Source: Mannheimia granulomatis
GTDB lineage: Bacteria; Pseudomonadota; Gammaproteobacteria; Enterobacterales; Pasteurellaceae
Assembly: GCF_011455695.1 (NCBI RefSeq)
Contig: NZ_CP015030.1
Coordinates: 1 to 64,000, forward strand
Length of the DNA: 64,000 bases
Direction of reading: 5' to 3'
The position numbers and the translations under genes are program-made. Below the pieces are notes generated by a model. It saw nothing but the letters and a program-made list of their open reading frames with translations, did no database searches and was not told the DNA's origin. Of this stretch, positions 27,074 through 36,658 are shown piece by piece. How positions within the stretch are numbered: the stretch's first letter is position 1; each line of letters opens with the position of its first letter.

Positions 27074-27823
27074 ATGAGAAAATGTGCAGTATATCTAATT
27101 CCGTTATTATCTGTTTCAACTGCTTTCGCAGGAGAGGGGATATTTTCTGTTGGAGTAAGTGGTAGTATTGGTACTACTCCCTATATAGGTTACAAAAATA
27201 AACAGGATGCACTTCCGATACTCCAATACCAAAATGATCATTTTTATATTCAAGGTCTAGGAGCAGGTATTAAATTTTGGCAATCGCAAGATCAAAACCA
27301 AGAGCTTCTTTTAGGTGCTTCCTATTCGCCTCATTCTTTTAAAGCAAGTAAAAGTAGTGATGAGCGTATGAAAAGGCTTAATAATCGAAAAGCAACAGTA
27401 ATGGCGGATGTTGTCTACAATATTCACTCGCTTTACGGTAGCCTGGAAAATGCTTTGTCTTGGGATATTCTAGGCAGAAGTAAGGGGATTTTAGCAACAA
27501 CACAATATGGTATTTATTGGGACATTGCACCGAAGCTTACAATTAAAACGGCAGTTGGTTTAGCCTATGCTAACGCTAAATATAACCGATACTATTACGG
27601 CGTATCGGAAATAGAAAGCCAGCGAAGTGGTTTTCGAACCTATAAGCCTAAAAGCTCAATCCAACCTTACATTGAATTAACAGCAAATTACGATTTCACT
27701 AAAAATCTCAGTGTATTTGCATCAATTCGTAGTGATAAACTTGCCAAAACTATTCGTAATAGTCCGATTACCAATGATAAATACCAAAGCGAAGCTAGCT
27801 TAGGCCTTTTATATAGTTTTTAA
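27074..27823 (+). CDS. MipA/OmpV family outer-membrane protein
   Basis: A 249-residue protein with a signal peptide ending TAFA-GEGIFSVG. The pattern of alternating hydrophobic strands, the GVSGSIGTTPYIGYKNKQD start of the mature part and the terminal phenylalanine (LGLLYSF) fit the OmpV/MipA barrel family, in which members act as scaffolds for murein enzymes or as porins. The ATG at 27074 follows TTGAGGAATACT. It lies alone between the small minus-strand ORF and the MerR gene. Function within the family is not deduced. Confidence 0.8.
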   Translation: MRKCAVYLIPLLSVSTAFAGEGIFSVGVSGSIGTTPYIGYKNKQDALPILQYQNDHFYIQGLGAGIKFWQSQDQNQELLLGASYSPHSFKASKSSDERMKRLNNRKATVMADVVYNIHSLYGSLENALSWDILGRSKGILATTQYGIYWDIAPKLTIKTAVGLAYANAKYNRYYYGVSEIESQRSGFRTYKPKSSIQPYIELTANYDFTKNLSVFASIRSDKLAKTIRNSPITNDKYQSEASLGLLYSF

Positions 27824-27960
27824 TTTCCTCCCTCCGCAAGCGGTCAATTTTTGTTAAATTTTTACTTTTATTGACCGTTCCCTTTTTCTTGCCTTGCATT
27901 TTTTCCCTTAAACAATAACATAATGATATTTAAAGGTTAAGCTAGATTTAAAATTAAATA

Positions 27961-28737
27961 ATGAAAAGAAAAACAGAAGAGAGTCGGTGGCTGGAAGGTG
28001 GGCTGAGTTTGAAAGAAGTTTCTCAAATACTGGGAATACCAGCTTCTACCTTACGTTATTGGGATAAAGAAGGGATAGTAGCATTTGAACGTAACCAGCA
28101 GAACGATTATCGCCAGGTATCGTTGTTCACTATTTTAGATTTGCTTGATGTTTTGGATTACAGGGAAATGGATGTGCCGATTGACAAAATCAAACAAGCG
28201 CCACACATGACAACAGATGAGCTATTATCGTTATTGGATAAAAATCGCACAGAGCTGAAAGCTAAAATTGTCAAATTGCAGCAGACCTTATGTAAAATCG
28301 ACCTCAAAGAACAGGCGTTGCAACGTTTGAAAATATTGGAACAGAGGAAACCAGCTCTGGTTTACCGCCAAATGCCAACTATTTATAAGGTAGATTTGCA
28401 GGATATGGATGATGTTAGAAAATATCTCGTTCCTATGCAGGCGGCGGATTTACTGCATGCCAATGATCTCAGTTATTGGAGGGCAGGTATGATAACGGAG
28501 AATAGCTGCGGAAAGATCCTTCGTTCCGCTGATATTAAACCGATGCCTTATCTCAATGGGTTATTGCGTTTTGAACGCAATAACAGGAAAGAGAATAGTA
28601 GTGAACTATTCAATCTTGCTCGTAGTATGGGCTATTGTCCGCAATATACTATTTTTCAATTTCTTGCTGTTGCTAATCATCCCGAATACGGATTATGCGA
28701 TTACCATGAGTGTTGGATAGAATTAGCCGAGGGCTAA
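27961..28737 (+). CDS. MerR-family transcriptional regulator
   Basis: A 258-residue protein with an N-terminal MerR winged helix (about residues 13-80; LSLKEVSQILGIPASTLRYW and the wing after DYRQVSLF), a coiled-coil dimerisation helix with KIVKLQQTLCKIDLKEQALQ, and a C-terminal domain of about 120 residues that could bind an effector. The C-terminal domain has no motif I recognise. It converges with the CPBP gene at 28799 across about 60 bases. No strong ribosome site precedes the ATG. Its targets are unknown. Confidence 0.85.
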   Translation: MKRKTEESRWLEGGLSLKEVSQILGIPASTLRYWDKEGIVAFERNQQNDYRQVSLFTILDLLDVLDYREMDVPIDKIKQAPHMTTDELLSLLDKNRTELKAKIVKLQQTLCKIDLKEQALQRLKILEQRKPALVYRQMPTIYKVDLQDMDDVRKYLVPMQAADLLHANDLSYWRAGMITENSCGKILRSADIKPMPYLNGLLRFERNNRKENSSELFNLARSMGYCPQYTIFQFLAVANHPEYGLCDYHECWIELAEG

Positions 28738-28798
28738 TTTATTTTTGGATAAAGCTCTTGTTCCATCTCTTATACAGAATTAAATTGGTCGCTGGATC

Positions 28799-29491
28799 TT
28801 ATGAGAATAATAATCCTAGGGAGCTTAATCCGAAAATATCAAATGCTGCGTGTGCTAAAAAAAACGGTACTAGCACTGGAATTTTTCGGCGAAATAGCCA
28901 GAACGACACACCTAACGTAGTGATAGTTAGAGCTCCTGCCAAGCCTTGATAAGTATGGAGGATAAAGCGCAAGAACAGGCTGAATATAACAGCTTTGGGT
29001 AGCATTTCCTGTTTTATGGTGAAAACTAAGCCCATAAAGAAGATCTCTTCAAAAAAGCCGTTAAGTAGCGAAGTTATGATCAATTCGAGCGTATAGTGTG
29101 TGCTTTTGTAATCGCTTTGTTCTGCTTCAGGATAGTGTTCGGGGATTATAAAGGCGTGCATGTACTGGTATAAGTCCGCAACTAGCCCGGCACCGACGAA
29201 TAAAAGTAAGGCGAGTGGTATAGTGTTTCGGTTTATTTTGAAATTCAGAACGCTGAAATCAAACTTGCGCCAACGCAGATACAACCATGCGATAACCAAC
29301 AAAAATAGTTGCATGCCGAAGGTTTTCCAATTAGCTAAATCATTGATAGACAGATTTTCGGGAACTACTTGATTCTGTTGCAGGAGTATAAAGTACCACT
29401 TTATGGAAGAGTATGCGGAAATACCGAAAAAGATAATTGCCAGTAGTACGATATCAACGAAGGTAAGGTGTTTTATTTTTGAATTAGACAT
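28799..29491 (-). CDS. CPBP (Abi) family membrane protein
   Basis: A 230-residue membrane protein with about seven hydrophobic segments. It has the CPBP/Abi features: LNGFFEEIFFMG near residue 130 (motif 1), a histidine in RFILHTYQG (motif 2) and LAHAAFDIFG (motif 3). These proteins are CAAX-type prenyl proteases or bacterial glutamic endopeptidases, often linked to bacteriocin immunity. Motif 1 usually reads EExxFR, but here methionine replaces arginine, so activity is uncertain. The start follows AAAGGAGAAATAATT. It converges with the MerR gene. Confidence 0.8.
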   Translation of the reverse strand: MSNSKIKHLTFVDIVLLAIIFFGISAYSSIKWYFILLQQNQVVPENLSINDLANWKTFGMQLFLLVIAWLYLRWRKFDFSVLNFKINRNTIPLALLLFVGAGLVADLYQYMHAFIIPEHYPEAEQSDYKSTHYTLELIITSLLNGFFEEIFFMGLVFTIKQEMLPKAVIFSLFLRFILHTYQGLAGALTITTLGVSFWLFRRKIPVLVPFFLAHAAFDIFGLSSLGLLFS

Positions 29492-29993
29492 AATTATTTC
29501 TCCTTTTAATAAATAATTTTTATCTATCTTTAAAGTAGAGATAATTGAATTACTACTATTTCTACAGTATTAGATATCACCATTTTTATATATAAATTGG
29601 GGGAAGTCTATTCTATGAATTTTTGTATTTTACTTTACAACTCGTTTTTTATCAATAACTTTTGACTAAAAATAGCTTAAAAACTTACATATAATAAAGA
29701 TTAAAGTGGGTTTAAGATCAAGCTAGAAATTCAACGCAGATATTTCAATTTTTACCAGTAAAGCTTATGTTTAAAAGAGGATATACTTTGTGTCTTTAGG
29801 CTGTAATGTTTCTACGTTGAGATCGAAATGATAACGGAGTGAGTACCATTAAAAAATTATTTAAGTAGCAATAAGTATTTTTGCGATCTGCATCGAAAAA
29901 TCAGTATTAAAAATTTCCCTTAGCTTGCAAAAATCACTAGTCTTAGCGGTTATTGAACAGTAAAATTTAGCCTTTTGATGATAGGAGAGCGCT
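29492..29993. other. AT-rich intergenic region of about 500 bases
   Basis: Between the divergent CPBP and pilW-like genes. I see very short start-stop stretches (for example a 16-codon one at 29615 behind GGGGGAAG), none convincing. A small hairpin with TTTTTGCGAT / ATCGAAAAA lies near 29877-29900. Promoters of both genes must lie here, but no confident -35/-10 pair was found. Confidence 0.5.
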
Positions 29994-30551
29994 ATGTTTG
30001 CAAAATTTTTTAGAAAAATAACCGCTTGTGCTGCTATTTTATTATTAGCAGCTTGTTCTTCTAACCAAGAAGTATCTTCCGAATCAGCATTTAATCGCTC
30101 GGAAGCTGTAAAAGCCCGAATCAATCTTGCTTTAGCTTATTTAGATCAAAACGATTTCCCTAAAGCGAAACAGAATATTGATAAAGCCCTTGCTCACGAT
30201 GAAAAAGATTATTTGCCTTACTCGGTACTTGCTTACTATTACCAACAAACAGGTGAGGTAGAAAATGCAGAAAAAGCGTATCAGCAGGCCTTAAATTTAA
30301 GCAAAAGTCGTCCTGACGTGCTGAATAATTACGGCACCTTTTTGTGTAAACAAGGTCAATTTCAACAGGCTTATCAACAATTTGAAAAAGCGATACAAAG
30401 CCCTAAGCCTTATTATCATCAAGCCGATAGTTTAGAAAATATTATTCTGTGTGCAAAAAAAGAGCCCAATCCGCAGAAAGTGATCGAAACATTAACCCAG
30501 CTCGAAAAATTAGATAAAGCTCGAGCAAATTTATTGAAGGAAAATCAATGA
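29994..30551 (+). CDS. pilW: type IV pilus biogenesis lipoprotein PilW/PilF-like (TPR)
   Basis: A 185-residue lipoprotein: the lipobox LLAAC places the lipidated cysteine at about 20, and tetratricopeptide repeats follow ([20 protein letters not shown], then [20 protein letters not shown] and [19 protein letters not shown]). This matches PilW/PilF/TapX, which guides assembly of the PilQ secretin in the outer membrane. In this family type IV pili also take part in DNA uptake, which fits the many uptake signals. Its TGA overlaps the tex ATG (ATGA at 30548). An exact uptake signal lies in the signal-peptide region (30021-30029). Confidence 0.88.
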   Translation: MFAKFFRKITACAAILLLAACSSNQEVSSESAFNRSEAVKARINLALAYLDQNDFPKAKQNIDKALAHDEKDYLPYSVLAYYYQQTGEVENAEKAYQQALNLSKSRPDVLNNYGTFLCKQGQFQQAYQQFEKAIQSPKPYYHQADSLENIILCAKKEPNPQKVIETLTQLEKLDKARANLLKENQ

Positions 30552-32884
30552 CCCAATTAAACAGTGAGTTAAATCGTCAAATTAGCCAGATTATTGCGAG
30601 CGAATTAAATGTTGCTTCAAACCAAATTTTAGCGGCCATCACCTTGCTGGATGAAGGGAACACAATTCCCTTTATTGCCCGTTATCGCAAAGAGGTCACA
30701 GGTGGGTTGGACGACACTCAATTACGTCATTTTGAAACACGCCTTATTTACTTGCGTGAGATGGATGATCGCCGTCAAACTATTCTGAAATCTATTGAGG
30801 AACAAGGCAAATTAACCGAAGAATTGAGAGAAAAAATCTTAAATTGCGAAAGCAAAACCGAGTTGGAAGATCTCTATTTGCCTTACAAACCTAAACGCCG
30901 TACTCGCGGACAAATTGCGATTGAAGCAGGACTTGAGCCGTTGGCGGAAAGTTTGTGGAACGATCCAAGCCAAATGCCTGAATTACTTGCTGAGCAGTTT
31001 ATTAATGCTGAAAAAGGCATAGCCGACAGTAAAGCAGCGTTAGATGGGGCAAGATATATTTTAATGGAGCGTTTTAGTGAGGATGCAGAATTACTTGCAA
31101 AACTTCGCCAATATTTGACCGCTTACGCCACGCTTGAATCCAACGTTATTGAGAGCAAAGAGGAAGAAGGTGAAAAATTCCGTGATTACTTTGCTCACAG
31201 TGAGCCTTTTAAAACCGTGCCTTCTCACCGTGCTTTAGCAATGTTTCGTGGACGTAACGAGGGCATTTTATCTCTTTCTCTTAATGCTGATCCGCAAGCG
31301 GAGGAAGGCAGTAAAACCAGTCATTGTGAAGAGATCATTCGCAGCCATTTAGGGGTGATATTCAACAATCAACCGGCAGATAAATGGCGTGAGCAAGTAA
31401 TTGCTTGGACGTGGAAAATCAAAGCAGCCCTGCATTTAGAAACGGAATTAATGGGAAGCCTACGTGAAAAGGCGGAAGAAGAAGCGATTGATGTTTTTGC
31501 TCGTAACTTATCGGCATTGTTAATGGCTGCTCCTGCCGGTGCAAGAAACACGATGGGTTTAGATCCCGGCTTGCGTACGGGGGTGAAAGTCGCGGTGGTG
31601 GATAACACCGGAAAATTGCTCGATACCACCACAATTTATCCACACACGGGGAGAGAAGCAGAGGCCCAAGTAGCCATTTTCACACTGATTAAAAAGCATA
31701 ATGTAGAGCTGATTGCGATTGGTAACGGTACCGCCTCACGTGAAACCGAGCGTTTTGCTAAAGAAGTGATTAAAGAGATCAAAGAGAACAAACCGCAAAC
31801 GGTGGTCGTGAGTGAGGCCGGCGCTTCGGTTTATTCAGCTTCGGAATTTGCGGCAAATGAGTTCCCGAATTTAGATGTGTCACTGCGTGGTGCGGTATCC
31901 ATTGCTCGCCGTTTGCAAGATCCATTGGCAGAATTGGTGAAAATTGAACCTAAAGCCATTGGTGTGGGGCAGTATCAGCACGATGTAAACCAATCACAAT
32001 TAGCTCGTAAATTAGATGCAGTAGTGGAAGATTGTGTAAATGCGGTTGGCGTGGATTTAAATACTGCTTCTGCTGCTTTACTTGCCCGCGTGGCAGGGAT
32101 GACCAAAACGCTTGCACAAAATATTGTCGCTTATCGTGATGAAAACGGCCGTTTTAACAGCCGTTCTGATCTGAAAAAAGTGCCACGTTTAGGGCCTAAA
32201 GCTTTTGAACAATGTGCAGGCTTTATGCGAATTATCGGCGGTAAAAATGCTTTAGATGCGTCAAGCGTTCACCCTGAAGCTTATCCGATTGTTGAAAAAA
32301 TCTTACAAGCAACCACCTCAACTTTGGCAGAATTAATGGGAAATACCACTAAAATTCATTCACTGAATGCTAAAGATTTTGTGGACGAACAGTTTGGTTT
32401 ACCAACGGTTAATGATATTTTCAAAGAGTTAGAAAAACCAGGGCGTGATCCGCGCGGTGAATTTAAAACCGCAAGTTTTATGGACGGTGTAGAAGAGATT
32501 TCTGACCTCAAGGTAGGAATGATCTTAGAAGGCACGGTTACAAACGTAGCAAACTTCGGGGCATTTGTGGATATTGGCGTTCACCAGGACGGTTTAGTCC
32601 ATATCTCAATGCTTTCCAACTCTTTTGTGGAAGATCCGCATACAGTAATTAAAGCCGGTGATGTGGTGAAGGTAAAAGTATTAGAGGTGGATGTGGCTCG
32701 CAAACGTATTGCATTATCTATGCGTTTAGATGATAAACCTGCAGAGAAAAGTGAGACAACAAGCGGTCGAAATTCAGCAGAAATTCGCAAAAATCCGGCA
32801 AAAAATGACCGCTTGCGTTCGGATAATCGCAATAGCTTCGGCAATAATGCCTTTGCCGATGCGTTGAAAGGGTGGAAGAAGTAA
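30548..32884 (+). CDS. tex: RNA-binding transcription accessory protein Tex
   Basis: A 778-residue cytosolic protein of the Tex/YhgF family, linked to transcription processivity and RNA processing. The order is an N-terminal helical region, the YqgF-like nuclease fold ([17 protein letters not shown] near residue 330), tandem helix-hairpin-helix segments ([15 protein letters not shown] and [18 protein letters not shown]), and a C-terminal S1 domain ([19 protein letters not shown]). The ATGA overlap with the pilus lipoprotein suggests a shared transcript. The last 45 residues are polar and low in complexity and contain two uptake signals. Confidence 0.95.
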   Translation: MTQLNSELNRQISQIIASELNVASNQILAAITLLDEGNTIPFIARYRKEVTGGLDDTQLRHFETRLIYLREMDDRRQTILKSIEEQGKLTEELREKILNCESKTELEDLYLPYKPKRRTRGQIAIEAGLEPLAESLWNDPSQMPELLAEQFINAEKGIADSKAALDGARYILMERFSEDAELLAKLRQYLTAYATLESNVIESKEEEGEKFRDYFAHSEPFKTVPSHRALAMFRGRNEGILSLSLNADPQAEEGSKTSHCEEIIRSHLGVIFNNQPADKWREQVIAWTWKIKAALHLETELMGSLREKAEEEAIDVFARNLSALLMAAPAGARNTMGLDPGLRTGVKVAVVDNTGKLLDTTTIYPHTGREAEAQVAIFTLIKKHNVELIAIGNGTASRETERFAKEVIKEIKENKPQTVVVSEAGASVYSASEFAANEFPNLDVSLRGAVSIARRLQDPLAELVKIEPKAIGVGQYQHDVNQSQLARKLDAVVEDCVNAVGVDLNTASAALLARVAGMTKTLAQNIVAYRDENGRFNSRSDLKKVPRLGPKAFEQCAGFMRIIGGKNALDASSVHPEAYPIVEKILQATTSTLAELMGNTTKIHSLNAKDFVDEQFGLPTVNDIFKELEKPGRDPRGEFKTASFMDGVEEISDLKVGMILEGTVTNVANFGAFVDIGVHQDGLVHISMLSNSFVEDPHTVIKAGDVVKVKVLEVDVARKRIALSMRLDDKPAEKSETTSGRNSAEIRKNPAKNDRLRSDNRNSFGNNAFADALKGWKK

Positions 32885-32891
32885 TCAAAAT

Positions 32892-32995
32892 AACCTAGCA
32901 CGAGCCGTGCTAGGTTCGTTAATCCCAGCCCCTCAGGGGCTGAAGAAAGAGCCGCAGAGCGGCTCAGATTAAATAACTCTATACGGCTCGTATAG
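32892..32995. repeat. array of four consecutive triloop hairpins
   Basis: Four perfect palindromes with 3-base loops lie within 104 bases: 32892-32916 (11 bp stem), 32926-32942 (7 bp, CAGCCCC), 32949-32965 (7 bp, GAGCCGC) and 32979-32995 (7 bp, CTATACG). They lie between the convergent tex and SDR genes. None is followed by a strong T run, so a simple terminator does not account for them. Confidence 0.7.
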
Positions 32996-33023
32996 GGTTT
33001 GGTAATGGTCTTATTTTTATCAA

Positions 33024-33845
33024 TTATCCACCAAATTTCCGATTCATATAATCAAACGCAGCTGTTGGCAAAATTCGTCTTAACCACCAAAACAATTTGG
33101 TCGGAAAAGTTACCTGATAGCGTGCTTTGGGCTTTTTATCATTCAAGGCTTTTAAGCACGCTTCTGCACAAGCTGAGGCAGGTAAAGTAAAAGGATTTGC
33201 ATTGCTTTTTGTGGTTAAGCGTTGGTATTGCGTTTGGTTTAGCGCTTTATGATAAGAGTTTTCCACATCAATATACTGCTCTAATTTCGCCACTGAATTA
33301 GGGCGGAATCGGCTTTGAATCGGGCCAGGTTGGATAAGCGAAACATAAATATTTGAGCCGTGTAATTCACAACGCAAGGTATCTGCTAAACCTTCCAAGG
33401 CAAATTTAGTGGCATTATAAGCTCCACGATAGTGCATAGCCGCAAAACCTAAAATACTACTGTTGATTAATATTCTGCCGTGATTTTGCTCTCGGAAGAT
33501 TTTCATTGCCTGATTAATTACTTCCCATGCCCCGAACACGTTAGTTTCAAAAATTTCACGCAGGGCTTCTCTCGGCACATCTTCTACACAACCGGGCTGA
33601 CCGTAGCCGGCATTGCAAAAAATTGCATCTAATTGACCGCTTGCTCGAATATAATCGAAAGCCTGTTGGATTTGGTTGCTATCAGTAACATCAAGCAAAA
33701 TCGTTTCAAACCCTTCTGCTTGTAAACGTGCAACATCTTCAACTTTACGGCAACTAGCGATAACTCGCCAGCCTGCTTGTTTTAAATGTGCTGCTGTTGT
33801 ATAACCGATACCTGATGAGCAACCTGTGATTAAAATTGTCTTCAT
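33024..33845 (-). CDS. short-chain dehydrogenase/reductase (YbbO-like)
   Basis: A 273-residue classical SDR. The cofactor fingerprint is TGCSSGIG (residues 7-14), the NAGYG motif follows near 87, and the catalytic serine-tyrosine-lysine set is INSSILGF and YNATK. E. coli YbbO, an aldehyde reductase, has the same layout and length. The protein likely reduces an aldehyde or ketone with NADPH; the substrate is not readable. The gene starts one base after the nitroreductase gene ends, so the two are probably co-transcribed from the nitroreductase promoter. Confidence 0.85.
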   Translation of the reverse strand: MKTILITGCSSGIGYTTAAHLKQAGWRVIASCRKVEDVARLQAEGFETILLDVTDSNQIQQAFDYIRASGQLDAIFCNAGYGQPGCVEDVPREALREIFETNVFGAWEVINQAMKIFREQNHGRILINSSILGFAAMHYRGAYNATKFALEGLADTLRCELHGSNIYVSLIQPGPIQSRFRPNSVAKLEQYIDVENSYHKALNQTQYQRLTTKSNANPFTLPASACAEACLKALNDKKPKARYQVTFPTKLFWWLRRILPTAAFDYMNRKFGG

Positions 33846-33846
33846 C

Positions 33847-34410
33847 TTATTTTATATAGCTGATAAAACCGTCTAAACTTTCGCTTTCAGGTGCTAAGTT
33901 GATCTGTTCGTCTTCTATTGGTGAACCCACCATTAACAGAGCAATGATTTTATCACCCTCTTGGCAGTCAAAAGCGGTACGAAGCGAAGAGCCGTTTACC
34001 CATTTGTTTGTGATCCAAACTGTATCAAAACCTAACGCATTGGCGGCAAGTTGAATGGCGTAAGTGGCACAACCGGCAGAGAGCATTTGTTCCCACGCAG
34101 GTACTTTGGCGATGTTATGGTCTAATTTTGCTACAACACCGATAATCATTGGCGCTCGGGAGGCTAATTTTTCTGCTTTTGCTAAATGTTCTTCGCTCAG
34201 ATTGAATTCAGCCACAGCAGCTTTGAAATGTTCACAAATTTTTGGCATTCCGCTTTTTTCAATGACCACGAAATGATAAGGCTTTAAGCGACCATGATCC
34301 GGAACCCGTAATCCTGCTTTTAAAATTTGTTCAAGTTGTTCTGCATTTGGGGCTTTATCGCCAAATTTTTTATTGGAACGGCGACGCTGTAATAAATCTA
34401 ATATTTGCAT
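33847..34410 (-). CDS. nitroreductase family protein (YdjA-like)
   Basis: A 187-residue FMN-binding enzyme of the small nitroreductase group. RRRSNKKFGDKAP at the N-terminus and VPDHGRLKPYHFVVI are typical flavin-contact and family motifs, and GFDTVWITNKW lies near the C-terminus. YdjA-type proteins reduce nitro compounds poorly and their natural substrate is not settled. It is upstream of the SDR gene with one base between them, so a shared reductive detoxification role is plausible but unproven. Confidence 0.88.
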   Translation of the reverse strand: MQILDLLQRRRSNKKFGDKAPNAEQLEQILKAGLRVPDHGRLKPYHFVVIEKSGMPKICEHFKAAVAEFNLSEEHLAKAEKLASRAPMIIGVVAKLDHNIAKVPAWEQMLSAGCATYAIQLAANALGFDTVWITNKWVNGSSLRTAFDCQEGDKIIALLMVGSPIEDEQINLAPESESLDGFISYIK

Positions 34411-34530
34411 AAAAAATACCTATAGATTCAGGGGTAAGAGTGGTAAAAGCATATCATATTTTACTCATTGCGCGATTGCTTTATACTATGTCCCGAATTA
34501 TTTTATATAATTTTATTAGGAGACAAGCTT

Positions 34531-36387
34531 ATGTTTAAAGTTTTTAATATTTTTTATCGCATTTTCCGATGCATTAGAGAGTGTGTTATCAACCTCTTTT
34601 TTGTGCTTTTTATCTTAATGCTTATACCGATTTTTGCCTTTATTTCAGAAGGTACACAATCGACAAAGCCGATTTTTACTCAAGGGGCATTACGCCTAAA
34701 TTTAGATGGGTATTTAGCGGATAATCGAGAACAATTTGCCGATTTTTATCGCTTAATACAATCTGAATTAGGTGACAGCAAGTCGCTTAAAATTTCTACT
34801 TTTGATGTGGTACAAGCCATTAGACAAGCTAAAGATGATCCTAAAATTACCGGATTAGTGCTGGATTTAAGTGCGTTGCAAAATGCGGATTTTTCCTCTT
34901 TGGATTTTGTTGGAAATGAAATTAAGCATTTTAGAACATCCGGTAAGCCGGTAATTGCAGTAGGTGAGCAATATTCGCAAAAGCAATATTATTTAGCTTC
35001 TTTTGCTGATGAAATTTATCTTAATAAAGCAGGTACCGTTGAGTTAAAAGGCTTAAGCTATACTAATACTTATTTTAAAGCCTTGCTCAACAAAATTGAG
35101 GCTGAGCCACATATTTTCCGTGTTGGCACTTATAAATCTGCAGTTGAGCCCTTTATTCGAGATGATATGTCTCCTGAGGCTAAGCAAAATGCTGAAGGCT
35201 GGCTGAAAGATACTTGGCATAAAGCGGTAACAACCATTGCAGAAAACCGCAATATAACTCCCCAAGAAATTGATTTAACCCCAGAGGTTTATATTGAAAA
35301 ATATAAGCAAGCTAAAGGGAATGACGCTGAGTTTGCTCTTAAGCAAAAATGGGTGACAAAATTGGTGTCTAACCACGAAAGCCAAAGTATGTTAATTTCC
35401 CTGTTTGGTAAAAACTCAGAAAACAGCTACAACCACGTTGAATTTAGTGATTATCTTTATGAGCTAAATGACCGCTTTAATAATATAAATAAACCTAAAA
35501 TTGCGGTAATAAATGTGGAAGGCGAGATTATGGATGGCGAGAGTGATGAATCCAGCGTAGGAAGTGAAACTGTGGTGAAATTACTACAAAAAGCCCGAGA
35601 GGATAGCAATGTTCAAGGCTTGTTGTTGCGTATTAACAGCCCAGGTGGTAGTGCAATGGCATCGGAAATCATTCGCCAAGAAGTCGAAGAATTTCAAAAA
35701 GCGGGTAAACCTGTCGTAGCTTCAATGGGTGACATTGCAGCTTCGGGGGGATATTGGATTGCCGCGACCAGCGATAAAATTATTGCCAGCCCAAATACGC
35801 TCACCGGTTCTATCGGTATTTTCGGTTTAGCGGTCACTTTTGAGAAAACAGCGAAAAAATTCGGTGTAACTGAAGATGGCATTGCGACTTCTGCTTTAGC
35901 TCAGAAAGTTGGGTTAAAAACCTTACCAAAAGAGCAGGGAGAAGTGTTACAAATTGGCATTGAAAATGGATACGAACGCTTTTTGGAATTGGTTGCCCGT
36001 GGCAGAAAAATGTCAAAAGAAGCCGTAGATAAAGTCGCTCAGGGCCAAGTTTGGTCTGGTAATGAGGCGTTAAAACATGGATTAGTGGATGAGTTAGGTG
36101 ATTTTAATACCGCTTATTCGACGCTATCTACTTTAATTAATCAAAAACGTCAGACTGAAAATCAGCCTGAAATCGAGCAGTTGGATTTACAATGGTTTGT
36201 TGAAGAAGATAACAGTCTGTTAGGCACTTTAGCCCGTGATTTTAAAACTCAGTTACAGGTGAAATTAGTGAGCTGGCTTGATTTACCGTGGCTTAAAAAA
36301 TCAGCCCAACAAGTTGATATACTCTCACGATTTAATGATCCAAAACAGATGTATCTCTACTGTTTAAATTGTGGGAAAATAGATTAG
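34531..36387 (+). CDS. sppA: signal peptide peptidase SppA (67 kDa type)
   Basis: A 618-residue inner-membrane serine protease that degrades cleaved signal peptides. A transmembrane helix at residues 15-45 anchors it. It has the tandem SppA fold, with the catalytic lysine at about 202 (RVGTYKSAVEPF) and serine at about 405 (GDIAASGGYW), matching E. coli K209/S409. The ATG at 34531 follows AGGAGACAAGCTT. An inverted uptake-signal terminator follows the gene. It lies between the divergent nitroreductase gene and the thiamine locus. Confidence 0.95.
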   Translation: MFKVFNIFYRIFRCIRECVINLFFVLFILMLIPIFAFISEGTQSTKPIFTQGALRLNLDGYLADNREQFADFYRLIQSELGDSKSLKISTFDVVQAIRQAKDDPKITGLVLDLSALQNADFSSLDFVGNEIKHFRTSGKPVIAVGEQYSQKQYYLASFADEIYLNKAGTVELKGLSYTNTYFKALLNKIEAEPHIFRVGTYKSAVEPFIRDDMSPEAKQNAEGWLKDTWHKAVTTIAENRNITPQEIDLTPEVYIEKYKQAKGNDAEFALKQKWVTKLVSNHESQSMLISLFGKNSENSYNHVEFSDYLYELNDRFNNINKPKIAVINVEGEIMDGESDESSVGSETVVKLLQKAREDSNVQGLLLRINSPGGSAMASEIIRQEVEEFQKAGKPVVASMGDIAASGGYWIAATSDKIIASPNTLTGSIGIFGLAVTFEKTAKKFGVTEDGIATSALAQKVGLKTLPKEQGEVLQIGIENGYERFLELVARGRKMSKEAVDKVAQGQVWSGNEALKHGLVDELGDFNTAYSTLSTLINQKRQTENQPEIEQLDLQWFVEEDNSLLGTLARDFKTQLQVKLVSWLDLPWLKKSAQQVDILSRFNDPKQMYLYCLNCGKID

Positions 36388-36394
36388 AGGTCTG

Positions 36395-36441
36395 ACAAGC
36401 GGTTAAAAATTGCAAAAATTTTGCCAAAAAAGACCGCTTGT
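36395..36441 (+). terminator. inverted uptake-signal pair after sppA
   Basis: ACAAGCGGT at 36395-36403 and ACCGCTTGT at 36433-36441 are exact uptake signals in opposite orientation and pair as a 9-bp stem, with partial AT-rich pairing inside. It ends 19 bases before the TPP riboswitch, insulating it from sppA. Confidence 0.65.
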
Positions 36442-36459
36442 TGATATATACTAAAAATT

Positions 36460-36540
36460 CTTGTCGGAGTGCCGTAAGGCTGAGATCGCAAATGCGAGAT
36501 CCGTGGAACCTGTAGGTTAGTACCTGCGTAGGGAACAAGT
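36460..36540 (+). promoter_or_regulatory. TPP riboswitch controlling thiDE-cytX
   Basis: The THI-box sequence is present: P1 arm CTTGTCGGAGTGCC, then GGCTGAGATCG, the GTGGAACCTG core with TAGTACCTGCG, and the closing arm GGGAACAAG. It lies about 120 bases before the thiDE start. High thiamine diphosphate should reduce expression. Confidence 0.93.
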
Positions 36541-36658
36541 TTTACCAAATTTAGAGATTGATTGCTGCCTTATCAACTAAGGTTTTCAATCAATCTTTTG
36601 TTACCGATTACCACATCTCTGACAAGCAAACCCTTAACTCTAAAATGAGGATTTTGCG

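Noticed and set aside
29615-29665. A 16-codon stretch behind GGGGGAAG in the CPBP-pilW gap
   Set aside because: Too short to separate from chance, and no terminator or conserved context supports it.
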